Shown: piece by piece, positions 1-8,439 of the stretch
Numbering within the stretch: the first letter of the stretch is position 1
How the letters are laid out: the number at the start of each line of letters is the position of its first letter
Assembly (NCBI RefSeq): GCF_900116005.1
Contig: NZ_FOYI01000007.1
Span: 62,001-126,000, forward strand
Reading direction: 5' to 3'
DNA: 64,000 bases
DNA from: Poseidonocella sedimentorum
GTDB lineage: Bacteria > Pseudomonadota > Alphaproteobacteria > Rhodobacterales > Rhodobacteraceae
Translations under genes and position numbers: made by a program
The notes under the pieces: model-generated
Told to the model about the DNA's origin: nothing
The model's input: the letters and a program-made list of their open reading frames with translations, nothing else
Database searches by the model: none

Positions 1-224
1 TGATGGCCGCGCTCGGCCACCGGGTCGATGCGGTGGGCATTGCCGAGATCTACGCCGGGCTGGCAGGCAGCTTGGTCATTGACGAGGCCGACGCCGCGCT
101 TGCGGGCGGCGTCCGGGCCGCGGGGCCGGAGCCCGTCATCCGCCCGACGCTCATGACAGACCTCGCGGGCAAGCGCCGCCTCGCGGGCGAAATCCTCGCG
201 CTCTGCCCGGAGCCGGTGGCATGA
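1..224 (+). CDS. cofD: 2-phospho-L-lactate transferase CofD, C-terminal end (partial)
   Basis: This is the last 73 or so residues of a gene that begins left of the window; the Met at position 3 is probably internal. CofD transfers the phospholactyl-type group from its guanosine-diphosphate carrier to Fo during coenzyme F420 synthesis in the cytoplasm. The C-terminal pattern fits the family: a LVIDEADAAL segment, then a PTLM-D segment and an alanine/leucine-rich last helix. The TGA stop overlaps the cofC start as ATGA, so the two are translationally coupled. Identification rests on this short end plus the cofC-cofE-fno neighbours. Confidence 0.8.
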   Translation, partial: MAALGHRVDAVGIAEIYAGLAGSLVIDEADAALAGGVRAAGPEPVIRPTLMTDLAGKRRLAGEILALCPEPVA

Positions 225-841
225 GCCGCGACACGCTTGTCATCGTTCCGGTCAAGGATCCGGCGCAGGCCAAGACCCGGCTCTCCCCGGTGCTTGCCCC
301 GCCCCGGCGCGCGGAAATCGCGCGGGTTCTTCTGGGGCGCAGCCTGAGCCTTCTGTCGGAGCTGCGCGCGGAGCTTGGCTTCGGCCTCGCGGTGGTCACG
401 CCCTCGGCCGAGATCGCAAGCAAGGCGCGGAAGGCCGGCGCGCTGGCGCTCCCCGATCCCGGGCGCGGCCTCAACGCCGCGCTGGACGCCGCCGCCCGCC
501 ACGCCGCCGACGAGGGCTACGCCCAGATCTGCGTCCTGCCTGCTGACCTCGCCGCCCCCCGCGCCGAGGATATCCGCCGCATCATCGCCTTCCCGCGCTC
601 GCCGCGCAGCGTCCTCATCTGTCCGGCCAAGGACGGCGGCACCAATGCGCTGCGCCTCGCGCCCGGCGCCATTGCGTTTCACTACGGCCCCCGCTCCGCC
701 GAGCGCCATGCCTTGGCCGCCCAGAGCGCGGGGCTCACCCCGGTGATCCTGCCGCTGGCGAGCCTTGCCGAGGATGTGGACACCGTGCGCGATCTCACCC
801 GCGCGGCCCATCTGGCCCCCGAATTGCGAGGCTTCGCATGA
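221..841 (+). CDS. cofC: 2-phospho-L-lactate (or 3-carbon phospho-acid) guanylyltransferase CofC
   Basis: 206 aa, a usual length for CofC. It activates a three-carbon phospho-acid (2-phospholactate, phosphoenolpyruvate or 3-phosphoglycerate, depending on lineage) with GTP, making the substrate for CofD. The N-terminal nucleotide-binding stretch VPVKDPAQAKTRLSP is the typical start of the family, followed by the LPDPGRGLNAALDAA and CVLPADLAAP segments of a nucleotidyltransferase fold. The ATG overlaps the cofD stop, and its own stop overlaps the cofE start, so cofD-cofC-cofE form one coupled operon. Which phospho-acid it prefers cannot be read from the sequence. Confidence 0.9.
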   Translation: MSRDTLVIVPVKDPAQAKTRLSPVLAPPRRAEIARVLLGRSLSLLSELRAELGFGLAVVTPSAEIASKARKAGALALPDPGRGLNAALDAAARHAADEGYAQICVLPADLAAPRAEDIRRIIAFPRSPRSVLICPAKDGGTNALRLAPGAIAFHYGPRSAERHALAAQSAGLTPVILPLASLAEDVDTVRDLTRAAHLAPELRGFA

Positions 842-1602
842 GCGTCACCCTCACCGCCCTGCCCGGCATCCCCGACATCGCCCCGGGCGACGATCTCGCC
901 GCCATCCTCGGCGATGCGCTGGAGGCCGCGGGGGGCGTTGCGCCCGGCGATATCCTCTGCCTTGCGCACAAGATCGTCTCCAAGGCCGAGGGCTGCGTCA
1001 TCCGGCTCGCCGATGTGACCCCCTCGCCCCGCGCGCTGGAGCTGGCGGCCGAGCTCAACAAGGAGCCGGAGAAGGTCGAGGTCGTGCTGCGCCAGAGCCG
1101 CCGGGTCGTCCGCGCCTTCAAACGCCCGGCCCAGACCCACGGCACGATGATCTGCGAACACAAGCTCGGGCTCATCTCCGCCAATGCCGCGGTGGATGAA
1201 TCCAACGCCGATCCCGGCACAGTCATCACCCTGCCCGACGACCCCGACGCCAGCGCGCGGGGCCTTGGCGAGGCGCTCGCCGCGCGTTTCGGCATGCCCC
1301 TCGGCGTGGTCATCACCGACACGTTCGGGCGCCCTTGGCGGCTGGGGCAGGTCAACGTCGCCATCGGGCTGCATCTCGTCCCGGCCAAGGCCTCCGAGAT
1401 CGGCAACACCGATGCCTGGGGCAAGCCGCTCGTGGTGACCGAACCTGCGCTTTGCGACGAGATCGCCGCCGCCTCCGGGCTTGTGGTGCAAAAGGCGGCC
1501 AAGACGCCCGCCGTGCTTTTCCGCGGGGTCGACTGGACCCCGGACCCATCCGCCGCCGCGGCGCAAATCCTGCGGCCAATCGAGGAGGATATGTTTCGAT
1601 GA
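838..1602 (+). CDS. cofE: Coenzyme F420:L-glutamate ligase CofE
   Basis: 254 aa. CofE adds glutamate residues to F420-0 in a GTP-dependent step. Family signatures are visible: [13 protein letters not shown] near residue 40, a [19 protein letters not shown] segment with metal-binding residues, VDESNADPG, and [19 protein letters not shown] near residue 160. It is the short archaeal-style form and lacks the C-terminal FMN-binding domain fused in actinobacterial FbiB, so dehydro-F420 reduction, if needed, must be done by a separate protein not seen here. Start and stop both overlap the neighbouring genes (ATGA on each side). Confidence 0.92.
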   Translation: MSVTLTALPGIPDIAPGDDLAAILGDALEAAGGVAPGDILCLAHKIVSKAEGCVIRLADVTPSPRALELAAELNKEPEKVEVVLRQSRRVVRAFKRPAQTHGTMICEHKLGLISANAAVDESNADPGTVITLPDDPDASARGLGEALAARFGMPLGVVITDTFGRPWRLGQVNVAIGLHLVPAKASEIGNTDAWGKPLVVTEPALCDEIAAASGLVVQKAAKTPAVLFRGVDWTPDPSAAAAQILRPIEEDMFR

Positions 1603-2267
1603 CACTCGCAATTCTGGGCGGCACCGGCCCGCAAGGTCAGGGGCTCGCGCTGCGCTTTGCGCGCGCGGGCGTCCCCGTGGCCATCGGCTCGCGCGATGCG
1701 GCCCGCGCGGCCGAGATCGCGGCCGAGCTTACCGCCAAACTGCCCGAGGGCAGCGCCGCGATCAGCGGCCACGACACCGACGGCGCGGTCGCCGCGGCCG
1801 AAGACATGGTGATCCTCTCGGTGCCGTGGGCGGGCCACAACGCGACGCTGGAGGCCCTCAAGGACAAGCTCGCGGGCAAGATCCTCATCGATATCGTCGT
1901 GCCGCTCGCCGCCGATGATCCCAAAAAGGTCGACATGCCGCCCGAAGGCTCGGCGACCGAGGCCGCGCAGGCGATCCTCGGCCCCGAAATCCCGGTCATC
2001 GGCGCGCTGCACAACGTCTCGGCGGTGACGCTCAGGACGCTTGAGTGGGACATCAACTGCGACGTGCTCGTCTGCGGCAACAGCCTTGAGGCCCGCAAGA
2101 AGGTCATGGCGCTGGTCAGCAAACTCGGCGTCACCGCCTACAACGCGGGCGGCGCGGAGGCCGCGCGCTGCATCGAGGCGCTCACGTCGATCCTCATCCG
2201 CATCAACATCTCGAAAGCCGTGCCCTTCACCCATGCGGGGATCCGCATCTGGGCACCAGACCACTGA
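1599..2267 (+). CDS. npdG: F420:NADPH oxidoreductase (Fno/NpdG type)
   Basis: 222 aa from the ATG that overlaps the cofE stop; this start gives the expected N-terminal Rossmann motif [19 protein letters not shown]. The enzyme exchanges hydride between NADP(H) and F420, so it would supply reduced F420 to the oxidoreductase downstream. Other fit points are the NADP-type GSRDA segment after beta strand 2, [19 protein letters not shown], and the C-terminal [19 protein letters not shown] helix. A longer in-frame extension to about position 1335 runs inside cofE and is rejected. Placement directly behind cofE supports the F420 role. Confidence 0.88.
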   Translation: MTLAILGGTGPQGQGLALRFARAGVPVAIGSRDAARAAEIAAELTAKLPEGSAAISGHDTDGAVAAAEDMVILSVPWAGHNATLEALKDKLAGKILIDIVVPLAADDPKKVDMPPEGSATEAAQAILGPEIPVIGALHNVSAVTLRTLEWDINCDVLVCGNSLEARKKVMALVSKLGVTAYNAGGAEAARCIEALTSILIRINISKAVPFTHAGIRIWAPDH

Positions 2268-2285
2268 CAGAACCGGAGGACATCC

Positions 2286-3287
2286 ATGGAATTTGGCATC
2301 ACATTCAAAGGCGTCGTCGAGCCCGACCGCGCCCGCAAACTCGTCGCCCAGGCCGAACAGGCCGGGTTTTCCTACTGCTGGTTCTACGACAGCCACATCC
2401 TCTGGCGCGAGAGCTACCCGGCCATGGCGATGTGCATGGAGCACACCAAGACCATGCGCTTCGGGCCTTGCGTGACCAACCCCAACACGCGCGAATGGTC
2501 CGCCGCGGCCTCGCTCTTCGGCAGCCTCGCGCATCAGTCGAACGGGCGCTTCGACATCGGCGTCGGCCGGGGCGACAGCGCGGTCCGGGTGATGGGGCGC
2601 AAACCGGCGCTCCTCAAGAACATGGATGCCTTCATCGATGTGGTCAAAGGGCTGATCCGCGGCGAGGAACGGCAATACGGCGATGTGCCCAACCCGATCC
2701 AGTTTCCCTGGGCCACGGGCTATGAGCTGCCTGTCTGGGTCGCGGCCTACGGGCCCAAGGCGCTCGACAGCGCGGGCCGCATGGGCGACGGGCTGATCCT
2801 CCAGATCGCCGAGCCCGCGATCTGCAAATGGCTGGGCGATCAGGCCGTCGAGGCGGGCGAGAAAGCCGGGCGCGACATGTCGAACTATCGCATCATGTCC
2901 GCCGCTCCCGCCTATTTCGGCGATATGGAAACCTGCCGCGAGGCGACCCGCTGGTTCCCCGCCATGGTCGGTAACCACGTCGCCGATATCGTCGAGAAAT
3001 ACGGCACCGAGCGCGCCGACATCCCGGATTCGCTCACCGCCTACATCAAGGACCGCAAGGGCTACGATTATTCCAAGCACGGCCAGAGCGACAATCCCTA
3101 CCTCGACTTCATCACCGATGACATCATCGACGGTTTTGCCGTGCTCGGCACGCCCGATGACCACATCGCCAAGCTCGAAAAGCTCAAGGCCTCCGGGGTG
3201 ACCCAGTTCAACATCTACCTCGACAACGGGGACGAGGAGAACATCATCGACACCTACGGCAAAGAGGTCATCCCCCACGTGGCATGA
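2286..3287 (+). CDS. Luciferase-like (LLM class) F420-dependent oxidoreductase
   Basis: 333 aa TIM-barrel flavin/F420 oxidoreductase of the bacterial luciferase-like family. GRFDIGVGRGDSAVRVMG is the cofactor-phosphate loop type of motif seen in this class, with a QAEQAGFSYCWFYDSH start and a LGTPDDHIAKLEKLKASGV end typical of such proteins. It resembles the group named TIGR03842, whose substrates are poorly known. A clear ribosome site (GGAGGA) lies just before the ATG, 18 bases after npdG, so it is very probably in the same operon and is the likely user of the F420 made here. The substrate cannot be deduced. Confidence 0.82.
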   Translation: MEFGITFKGVVEPDRARKLVAQAEQAGFSYCWFYDSHILWRESYPAMAMCMEHTKTMRFGPCVTNPNTREWSAAASLFGSLAHQSNGRFDIGVGRGDSAVRVMGRKPALLKNMDAFIDVVKGLIRGEERQYGDVPNPIQFPWATGYELPVWVAAYGPKALDSAGRMGDGLILQIAEPAICKWLGDQAVEAGEKAGRDMSNYRIMSAAPAYFGDMETCREATRWFPAMVGNHVADIVEKYGTERADIPDSLTAYIKDRKGYDYSKHGQSDNPYLDFITDDIIDGFAVLGTPDDHIAKLEKLKASGVTQFNIYLDNGDEENIIDTYGKEVIPHVA

Positions 3288-3296
3288 CCCCGCCGT

Positions 3297-3324
3297 CGCC
3301 GCCCGGACATCGCGTCGGGCGGCG
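3297..3324 (+). terminator. GC-rich hairpin after the F420 operon
   Basis: A 9-bp perfect stem (CGCCGCCCG / CGGGCGGCG) with a 10-base loop lies 10 bases after the last F420-cluster stop codon. There is no run of T after it, so it may be a weak terminator or an mRNA-end stabiliser rather than a canonical intrinsic terminator. Confidence 0.4.
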
Positions 3325-3364
3325 GCCTGCCTCACCGCGCCGTGAGCGCGACCCGGCATTGACT

Positions 3365-3379
3365 TGACTAAATCACTCA
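3365..3379. promoter_or_regulatory. RirA-type iron box (TGA-N9-TCA) upstream of entC
   Basis: TGACTAAATCACTCA matches exactly the iron-Rhodo box consensus TGA-N9-TCA described for RirA regulation in Rhizobiales and Rhodobacterales. It lies 106 bases upstream of the entC start, among -35-like TTGACT sequences (from 3359 and 3364) and a possible -10 TATTGG. This suggests iron-repressed transcription of entCBA. A related but imperfect box occurs at 6059. Confidence 0.6.
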
Positions 3380-3484
3380 ACTATTGGCTTAACGGCTGGC
3401 AGATGTCCTCCGGACCTCCCGTTCAGGGGGGCCTCGAGGCATCGCCCGACACCACCTGCCCTCCCCCAAGCCGAGGCCGAACCC

Positions 3485-4597
3485 GTGCACCAAAGAGACC
3501 AAGAGCCGCTCCAGATTTCGCGCGACACGGGCCTTGCGGGCGCGCCGCTGCTTCTGGGCGATGATTACGGGCGGGTCCGGACGGTTGTGACGGCCCCTCT
3601 GGCGGATGCATCGCGCGTCGCGCTGCCCGCGGCGGGCCGGCATTTCGGCGCCTTTCCCTTCGCGCGCAATGAGCCGGGCCATCTCTACGAGACCGCCCCC
3701 GCGCAGCCCGCCGCGCCGTCGGGCGCGATGACAACCACCGGCCGCACGCTCGACCGTCTCCCCGATCCGGCGCAGTACGGGGCCGCCGTGGCCCGCGCCG
3801 CGGCAACGATCCGCCGGGCGCCGCACGCTCTGGAGAAAGTCGTGCTCGCCCGCGCGCTCGACTACCGCACAGACGCCGCGCTCGATCCGGTCCAGATCGC
3901 CCTGCGCCTCGCCGCCGACCGTGCGGTGACCAGCTATGCCTTTCCCCTGCCGCAGGGGGCCGGTGCGCCGCCGCGCTGGCTCGTGGGGGCGACGCCGGAG
4001 CTGCTCCTGTCCAAAACCGGCCCGCGTATCGCGTCGCATCCGCTGGCCGGCTCGATCCGGCGTCAGGCGGATCCGGCCGCGGATCGCGCCGCCGCCCAGC
4101 AACTCCTCGCCTCACGCAAGGATCTCACCGAGCATCGCGTGGTGGTGGAATACATCCACGACCTGCTCGCCCCGCACTGCCGCGATCTGGCCATTCCCGC
4201 CAGCCCCGGTCTCGAACAGACCGCCAGCATGTGGCACTTGGGCACGCGGATCGAAGGCCGCCTTCGCGATGACGCCATGCCCTGCCTCGACCTTGTCCAC
4301 CTGCTCCACCCGACGCCCGCCGTCGCCGGGCATCCGCTCGCTGCCGCGCTGGAGACCATCACCGAGGCCGAGCCCTTCGCGCGCGATTTCTATGCCGGAA
4401 CGCTGGGCTGGGTCGACGCGCAGAACGACGGCGCCTGGCACGTGACGCTGCGCTGCGCGATCATCGACGGCCAGCGCGCGCGGCTCTTTGCCGGGGCCGG
4501 TATCGTCGGCGCCTCGCAGCCCGATGACGAGGTCGCCGAGACCCGCGCCAAGTTCATCGCCATGCGCAGCGCGCTCGGCATTTCCGACAGCCTCTAG
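3485..4597 (+). CDS. entC: Isochorismate synthase EntC/DhbC
   Basis: 370 aa from a GTG start preceded by GAGG at 8-base spacing. The enzyme converts chorismate to isochorismate, the first step of 2,3-dihydroxybenzoate (DHB) synthesis. Chorismate-binding family features are seen: LVGATPELLLSK, HPLAGSIRRQ, KDLTEHRVVVEYI, LLHPTPAVAGHP, and the C-terminal LFAGAGIVGASQPDDEVAET with the Mg/substrate-binding acidic and glycine residues. It lacks an N-terminal extension seen in some relatives. It opens the entC-entB-entA run, 40 bases before entB, and an iron box lies upstream. Confidence 0.92.
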   Translation: MHQRDQEPLQISRDTGLAGAPLLLGDDYGRVRTVVTAPLADASRVALPAAGRHFGAFPFARNEPGHLYETAPAQPAAPSGAMTTTGRTLDRLPDPAQYGAAVARAAATIRRAPHALEKVVLARALDYRTDAALDPVQIALRLAADRAVTSYAFPLPQGAGAPPRWLVGATPELLLSKTGPRIASHPLAGSIRRQADPAADRAAAQQLLASRKDLTEHRVVVEYIHDLLAPHCRDLAIPASPGLEQTASMWHLGTRIEGRLRDDAMPCLDLVHLLHPTPAVAGHPLAAALETITEAEPFARDFYAGTLGWVDAQNDGAWHVTLRCAIIDGQRARLFAGAGIVGASQPDDEVAETRAKFIAMRSALGISDSL

Positions 4598-4637
4598 CCG
4601 CTTCGCCCTCCGACAGACCCGAAGGACCGCCCCGATC

Positions 4638-5297
4638 ATGGCCCTGCCCCGCATCCCCGATTACCCGCTCCCCGCCGCCGATGCCCTGCCTGCCTCCCGC
4701 GCGACTTTCGCGCTGGAGCCCGCCCGCGCCGCCCTGCTCATCCACGACATGCAGCGCTACTTCTGCGCGGCTTACGGGGCCGAAGCCTGGGCGCAGGACG
4801 GCGCGCTGCTGCAGCGGATCGTGTCCAACATCGCCCGCCTCGCCGTCGCGGCCCGCGCCGCCGGGATGCCGGTTTTCTACACCGCGCAAAAGGGGGATCA
4901 GTTTCTCCCCGACCGGGGACTTCAGGCCAATCTCTGGGGCCCCGGAATGCGCGCCGTGCCCGAGCATGAGGAGATCATCCCCCCGCTCGCGCCCCAGCCC
5001 GGAGACATTCGCCTCGTCAAGCATCGCTACAGCGCGTTTCAGCGGTCGAACCTTGAGACCCTGATGCGCGCCCGGGGGCGCGACCAGCTGATCGTGACAG
5101 GAATTTACGCCCATATCGGCTGCCTCGCGACCGTGGGCGAGGCGTTCCAGCGCGACATCGAGCCGTTTTTCGCCGCCGATGCCCTGGGCGATTTTTCGCA
5201 AGACAAACACCAGATGGCGCTCGATTGGGTCGCAAGCTGCGCGGGCGTGGTCCTGTCCGGCGATGCGGCCTGCGCGCGGATCGGAGGGGCGCAATGA
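4638..5297 (+). CDS. entB: Isochorismatase, EntB catalytic domain only
   Basis: 219 aa. It hydrolyses isochorismate to 2,3-dihydro-2,3-DHB and pyruvate. The isochorismatase core is complete: LLIHDMQRYF (catalytic Asp), the KHRYSAF lysine segment and GIYAHIGCLATV with the conserved cysteine position. In E. coli, EntB carries an aryl carrier domain behind this one; here the protein stops after the hydrolase and the carrier is a separate gene at 15544-15768. The stop overlaps the entA start as ATGA. Confidence 0.93.
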   Translation: MALPRIPDYPLPAADALPASRATFALEPARAALLIHDMQRYFCAAYGAEAWAQDGALLQRIVSNIARLAVAARAAGMPVFYTAQKGDQFLPDRGLQANLWGPGMRAVPEHEEIIPPLAPQPGDIRLVKHRYSAFQRSNLETLMRARGRDQLIVTGIYAHIGCLATVGEAFQRDIEPFFAADALGDFSQDKHQMALDWVASCAGVVLSGDAACARIGGAQ

Positions 5298-6061
5298 GAC
5301 TGACCGGATTCGAGGGCAGCGCCGGGTTCGTCGCCGGCGCGGGCGGCGGGATCGGGCGCGCGATCGTCGCGGCGCTGGCGGAGGCCGGGGCCACGGTCTT
5401 TGCCACCGACCTGCCCGAAGCGATCGCCGATGCACCGGAGATCGACGGGGTCTTCTGGGCGCCGCTGGATGTGACCGATCCCGAGGCGGTCGATGCCGCC
5501 GTGGCCGAGGCCGAGGCGCGGCTCGGCCCCTTGCGCCACGGGGTCTTTGCCGCCGGCATCCTCGGCGGCGCGCCGCTGCTGGAGCTCGACGCCGCCCTCT
5601 GGCAGAAGGTGATCGACGTGAACCTCACCGGGGGCTTCCATGTCACCCGCGCTCTGGGCCGGGCAATGGCGCCCCACGGCGCGGGCGCGATCCTCGCGGT
5701 GGGCTCCAACGCGGCGGGCATCCCGCGCGTGGGCATGGGCGGCTATCCCGCGAGCAAGGCCGCGCTGCATATGCTGATACGCTGCCTCGGGCTGGAGCTC
5801 GCGCCGCTCGGCATCCGCTGCAACATCCTCGCTCCGGGCTCAACCCTGACGCCGATGCAGACCGGCATGTGGGCCGATGAGAACGGCGCCGCGCGCATCA
5901 TCGAAGGCGATCTTTCGATCCACAAGACCGGCATCCCGCTGGGCAAACTCGCCCGCCCCGAAGACATCGCCGAGGCCGCGCTCTTCCTGCTCTCCGATCA
6001 GGCCGGGCACGTCACCATGGCCGATCTTTATGTGGATGGCGGGGCGACGCTGAAATCCTGA
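5294..6061 (+). CDS. entA: 2,3-dihydro-2,3-dihydroxybenzoate dehydrogenase EntA
   Basis: 255 aa short-chain dehydrogenase. It oxidises 2,3-dihydro-2,3-DHB to 2,3-DHB with NAD+, finishing the aromatic precursor. The Rossmann motif GAGGGIG is at about residue 14, and the catalytic set includes GSNAAG (Ser) and YPASK (Tyr, Lys). The end VDGGATLKS is the usual family C-terminus. The start was chosen at the ATG overlapping the entB stop; an upstream in-frame extension falls inside entB. The TGA stop is also the first triplet of an imperfect iron-box-like sequence. Confidence 0.92.
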   Translation: MRLTGFEGSAGFVAGAGGGIGRAIVAALAEAGATVFATDLPEAIADAPEIDGVFWAPLDVTDPEAVDAAVAEAEARLGPLRHGVFAAGILGGAPLLELDAALWQKVIDVNLTGGFHVTRALGRAMAPHGAGAILAVGSNAAGIPRVGMGGYPASKAALHMLIRCLGLELAPLGIRCNILAPGSTLTPMQTGMWADENGAARIIEGDLSIHKTGIPLGKLARPEDIAEAALFLLSDQAGHVTMADLYVDGGATLKS

Positions 6062-6073
6062 CTAAAACACTTG
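6059..6073. promoter_or_regulatory. Imperfect RirA-type iron box before the YncE-like gene
   Basis: TGACTAAAACACTTG resembles the boxes at 3365 and 10689 (shared GACTAAA core) but ends in TTG rather than TCA. It overlaps the entA stop and lies about 110 bases before the start of the YncE-like gene, so a second iron-regulated promoter here is possible. Confidence 0.35.
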
Positions 6074-6182
6074 TTTCGGTTGACTTCACCTGCGGAAAGG
6101 AGAACAACCACCCCAGCCCGCGAGCAAACCGGAATGCTTGCCAGCCGCCCCTGACAATCCAGACATCCTGAGAGGTGATTTC

Positions 6183-7559
6183 ATGATCACGACCACGCGT
6201 CTCGGCCGAGCCCTTTGCGCCACCACCGCGCTGCTTTGCTGGCTTACCCCCGCCGCAGCCCAAACCGCCTTTGACACTCCAGCAGAGTTTTCCGGTCGCA
6301 TCGGTTTCAGCACCGCCGATCGCGCGCCGATCTACCCCGGCAGCACCGTCCAGATCACCGGCGCGGGCTTTGCCCCCGGTCAGACCGTCACCATCGAACG
6401 CGGCGACGCGGCGCTTGTGCCTGCCCTGACCGCCGACGCCGAAGGCAACGTCTCCGCTGAGTTCACCCTCGACGAGGATGCCGCGCTCGGCTTGCACCCC
6501 GTCGTCGTCAAGACCGACGGCCCCGACAGCGCGAGCGTGGTTCAGATCAAGGTCTCCCCTGATATTGCATTCAGCGGCGCGGACCAGTTCGAAATCTCCA
6601 AGGTCTCGCTCGGGGGCGGGCTCTACCAGGTCGCGATCTCCGAGAAGAACAACACGCTCTTCGTGACCTCCGCCGTGGGCCGCCCGCCGGTCAGCGACTC
6701 GCGCCTGATCAAGCTCGACGCCGAAAGCCTCGAAGTCCTCGCCGAAGCCGCGCCCGCCGATGCACCCGATCGCGGTGACCGCGATGGCGGCGTCTTTGCC
6801 GTCTACGGCGTCGGGGTCGACGATGTGAACAACACCGTCTGGGCCACAAACACCCGCCAGAACACCGTCGCGGTCTATTCGCAGGACGATCTGTCCCTGA
6901 TCAAACAGTTCGAGCCGGGCACCGCATCGCACCCGCGCGACGCGATCGTCGACGCGACCCGCGGCCGGGTCTACGTCTCGATCGCTGACGCGGGCATCAA
7001 CGTCTATGACGCCGAGGCGCTTGAGCTGGTCGAGACCATCGTGGTGCCCTCGGGTATCCGCCGCGAGACCTTCTCGACCATGTCCATCGCGCTCGACGAG
7101 GCGCGCGGCCAGCTCTACACCGTCTCGCGCACCACGCCCGAAGCCGCCCGTATCGACCTGGCCTCCGGCGAGGTGACGATCCTGCCGCTGAACGGCGTTG
7201 ACCGCGCCTCCGGCGTGGACGTCTCCGAGGACGGCACGAAGCTCTTCGTCGTTTCGCAAGGCAGCGACGATCTGAAGGTGATCAGCGCCGAGGACGGCAG
7301 CGAGATGCTCGACGTCGCCGTGGGCGCGCAGGCGCTCAACGTGGTCTATGTCGAGAGCCAGAAGCTGGCCTATGTCGCCAACCGCGCCTCCGACAGCCTC
7401 GCCGTGGTCTCCGACAGCGGTGAGATCGTCGCCAACCTGCCCGGCGGGCCCTTCCCCAACTTCGTTGAGGAAAGCGACGCGGGCGTGGTCTACCTCATCA
7501 ACAAGGCGCGCGGCGAGGCGCCGGACGGCAACACGCTCTGGCGCATCGTGCGCAAGTGA
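6183..7559 (+). CDS. Secreted YncE-like beta-propeller protein
   Basis: 458 aa. An N-terminal signal peptide (LCATTALLCWLTPAAAQ) indicates a periplasmic location. An Ig-like stretch follows (about residues 35-120, PIYPGSTVQITGAGF), then repeated YVTN/NHL-type beta-propeller blades (NNTLFVTSA, NNTVWATNTRQNTVAVY, RGRVYVSIADAGINVYDA, QKLAYVANRASDSLAVV). E. coli YncE is an iron-responsive propeller of unclear function encoded beside a TonB receptor gene, which fits this position behind entCBA. The ATG at 6183 has AGAGGTG ahead of it. It might bind siderophore or peptidoglycan-level partners, but the function is unknown. Confidence 0.75.
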   Translation: MITTTRLGRALCATTALLCWLTPAAAQTAFDTPAEFSGRIGFSTADRAPIYPGSTVQITGAGFAPGQTVTIERGDAALVPALTADAEGNVSAEFTLDEDAALGLHPVVVKTDGPDSASVVQIKVSPDIAFSGADQFEISKVSLGGGLYQVAISEKNNTLFVTSAVGRPPVSDSRLIKLDAESLEVLAEAAPADAPDRGDRDGGVFAVYGVGVDDVNNTVWATNTRQNTVAVYSQDDLSLIKQFEPGTASHPRDAIVDATRGRVYVSIADAGINVYDAEALELVETIVVPSGIRRETFSTMSIALDEARGQLYTVSRTTPEAARIDLASGEVTILPLNGVDRASGVDVSEDGTKLFVVSQGSDDLKVISAEDGSEMLDVAVGAQALNVVYVESQKLAYVANRASDSLAVVSDSGEIVANLPGGPFPNFVEESDAGVVYLINKARGEAPDGNTLWRIVRK

Positions 7560-7607
7560 TCAAAGGCTGAGGGCGGGCAGACCGCCTCTTGTCCAACGCA
7601 AAAACAG

Positions 7608-7640
7608 ACATGGCCGCAGTCTCTGCGGCCATGTTTCGTT
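7608..7640. terminator. Bidirectional intrinsic terminator
   Basis: A perfect 12-bp stem (ACATGGCCGCAG / CTGCGGCCATGT) with a 3-base TCT loop sits between two convergent genes. It is flanked by an A-run on the left (CAAAAACAG) and a T-rich tail on the right (TTTCGTTT), so it can end transcription of the YncE-like gene on one strand and the ABC ATPase gene on the other. Confidence 0.85.
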
Positions 7641-7668
7641 TGATCCAAGGCGCGTGCGGCGTGCCGCG

Positions 7669-8439
7669 TCAGGCTGGCCCGTCGACGGCGACGAACAGCT
7701 GCCCGGCCCCGTCGCGCTCGACGCGCGCGCGCACGCGGTAGACCTCGGCCAGAAGCTCCGGCGTCAGGATCTGCTCGGGAGGCCCGTCCGCTGCAACGCG
7801 TCCCCGATGCAGCACCACAAGCCGGTCCGCCCAGCGGGCGGCCTGCGTCAGATCATGCAGCACCGCGATCACCACCCGGTCGCGCCGGGCGATGGCGGCC
7901 AACTCGGCGAGGATGCGGTATTGCATGGCGAGATCGAGCGCGGCCGTGGGCTCATCGAGCAGCAGCAGCGTCGGGTCGCGCGCCAGCGCCTGGGCAAGGC
8001 CCACCGTCTGGCGCTGGCCACCCGAGAGCCGCGCGAGGCCCCGCCCGGCCAGCGCGGCGATGCCGAATTGTGCGAGCAGCGCCTCGGCCCGGCGGATCTG
8101 CGCCCCCTGCCCCTCGCGGGTGCCGCCGGCGGCGTTCATCGCGACCAGCAGGCCCTCGAGGACGCTGAGATCCGACCGGCTCTGGAGGTTCTGCGGCATG
8201 AAGCCCGCCAGATCCGCCCGCCGCGCGGGCGACATGCCGGAAAGCGGCTCGCCGTCGAACAGAACCTCGCCGCGATAGGGCAGGAACTGGGCGATGGCGC
8301 GCAGGAGCGTGGATTTGCCGACCCCGTTCGGCCCGGCGAGCACGGTGAACTCCCCGCGCGCGAAGGGCGCGGCGCTGATCCCGGAGAGCACCTCGCGGCC
8401 CGCGAGCCGCAGCGAGACCTCGCGCAGCTCAAGGCTCAT
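7669..8439 (-). CDS. Siderophore ABC transporter ATP-binding protein (FecE/FepC type)
   Basis: 256 aa from the ATG at 8439, which overlaps the permease stop. It is the cytoplasmic ATPase powering ferric-siderophore import. Walker A is GPNGVGKST, the signature is LSGGQRQ, Walker B is LLLLDEPTAALD, and the switch histidine is in VLHDLTQAA. All are intact. It forms an operon with the permease and binding protein to its right, transcribed leftward and ended by the hairpin at 7608. A longer frame reaching into the permease gene is rejected. Confidence 0.93.
   Translation of the reverse strand: MSLELREVSLRLAGREVLSGISAAPFARGEFTVLAGPNGVGKSTLLRAIAQFLPYRGEVLFDGEPLSGMSPARRADLAGFMPQNLQSRSDLSVLEGLLVAMNAAGGTREGQGAQIRRAEALLAQFGIAALAGRGLARLSGGQRQTVGLAQALARDPTLLLLDEPTAALDLAMQYRILAELAAIARRDRVVIAVLHDLTQAARWADRLVVLHRGRVAADGPPEQILTPELLAEVYRVRARVERDGAGQLFVAVDGPA

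Noticed and set aside
795-3380. Very long minus-strand frame (861 residues) opposite the F420 genes
   Set aside because: It runs antisense to five well-supported genes, is rich in Arg/Gly/Asp/His with no domain pattern, and is explained by high GC at codon third positions.
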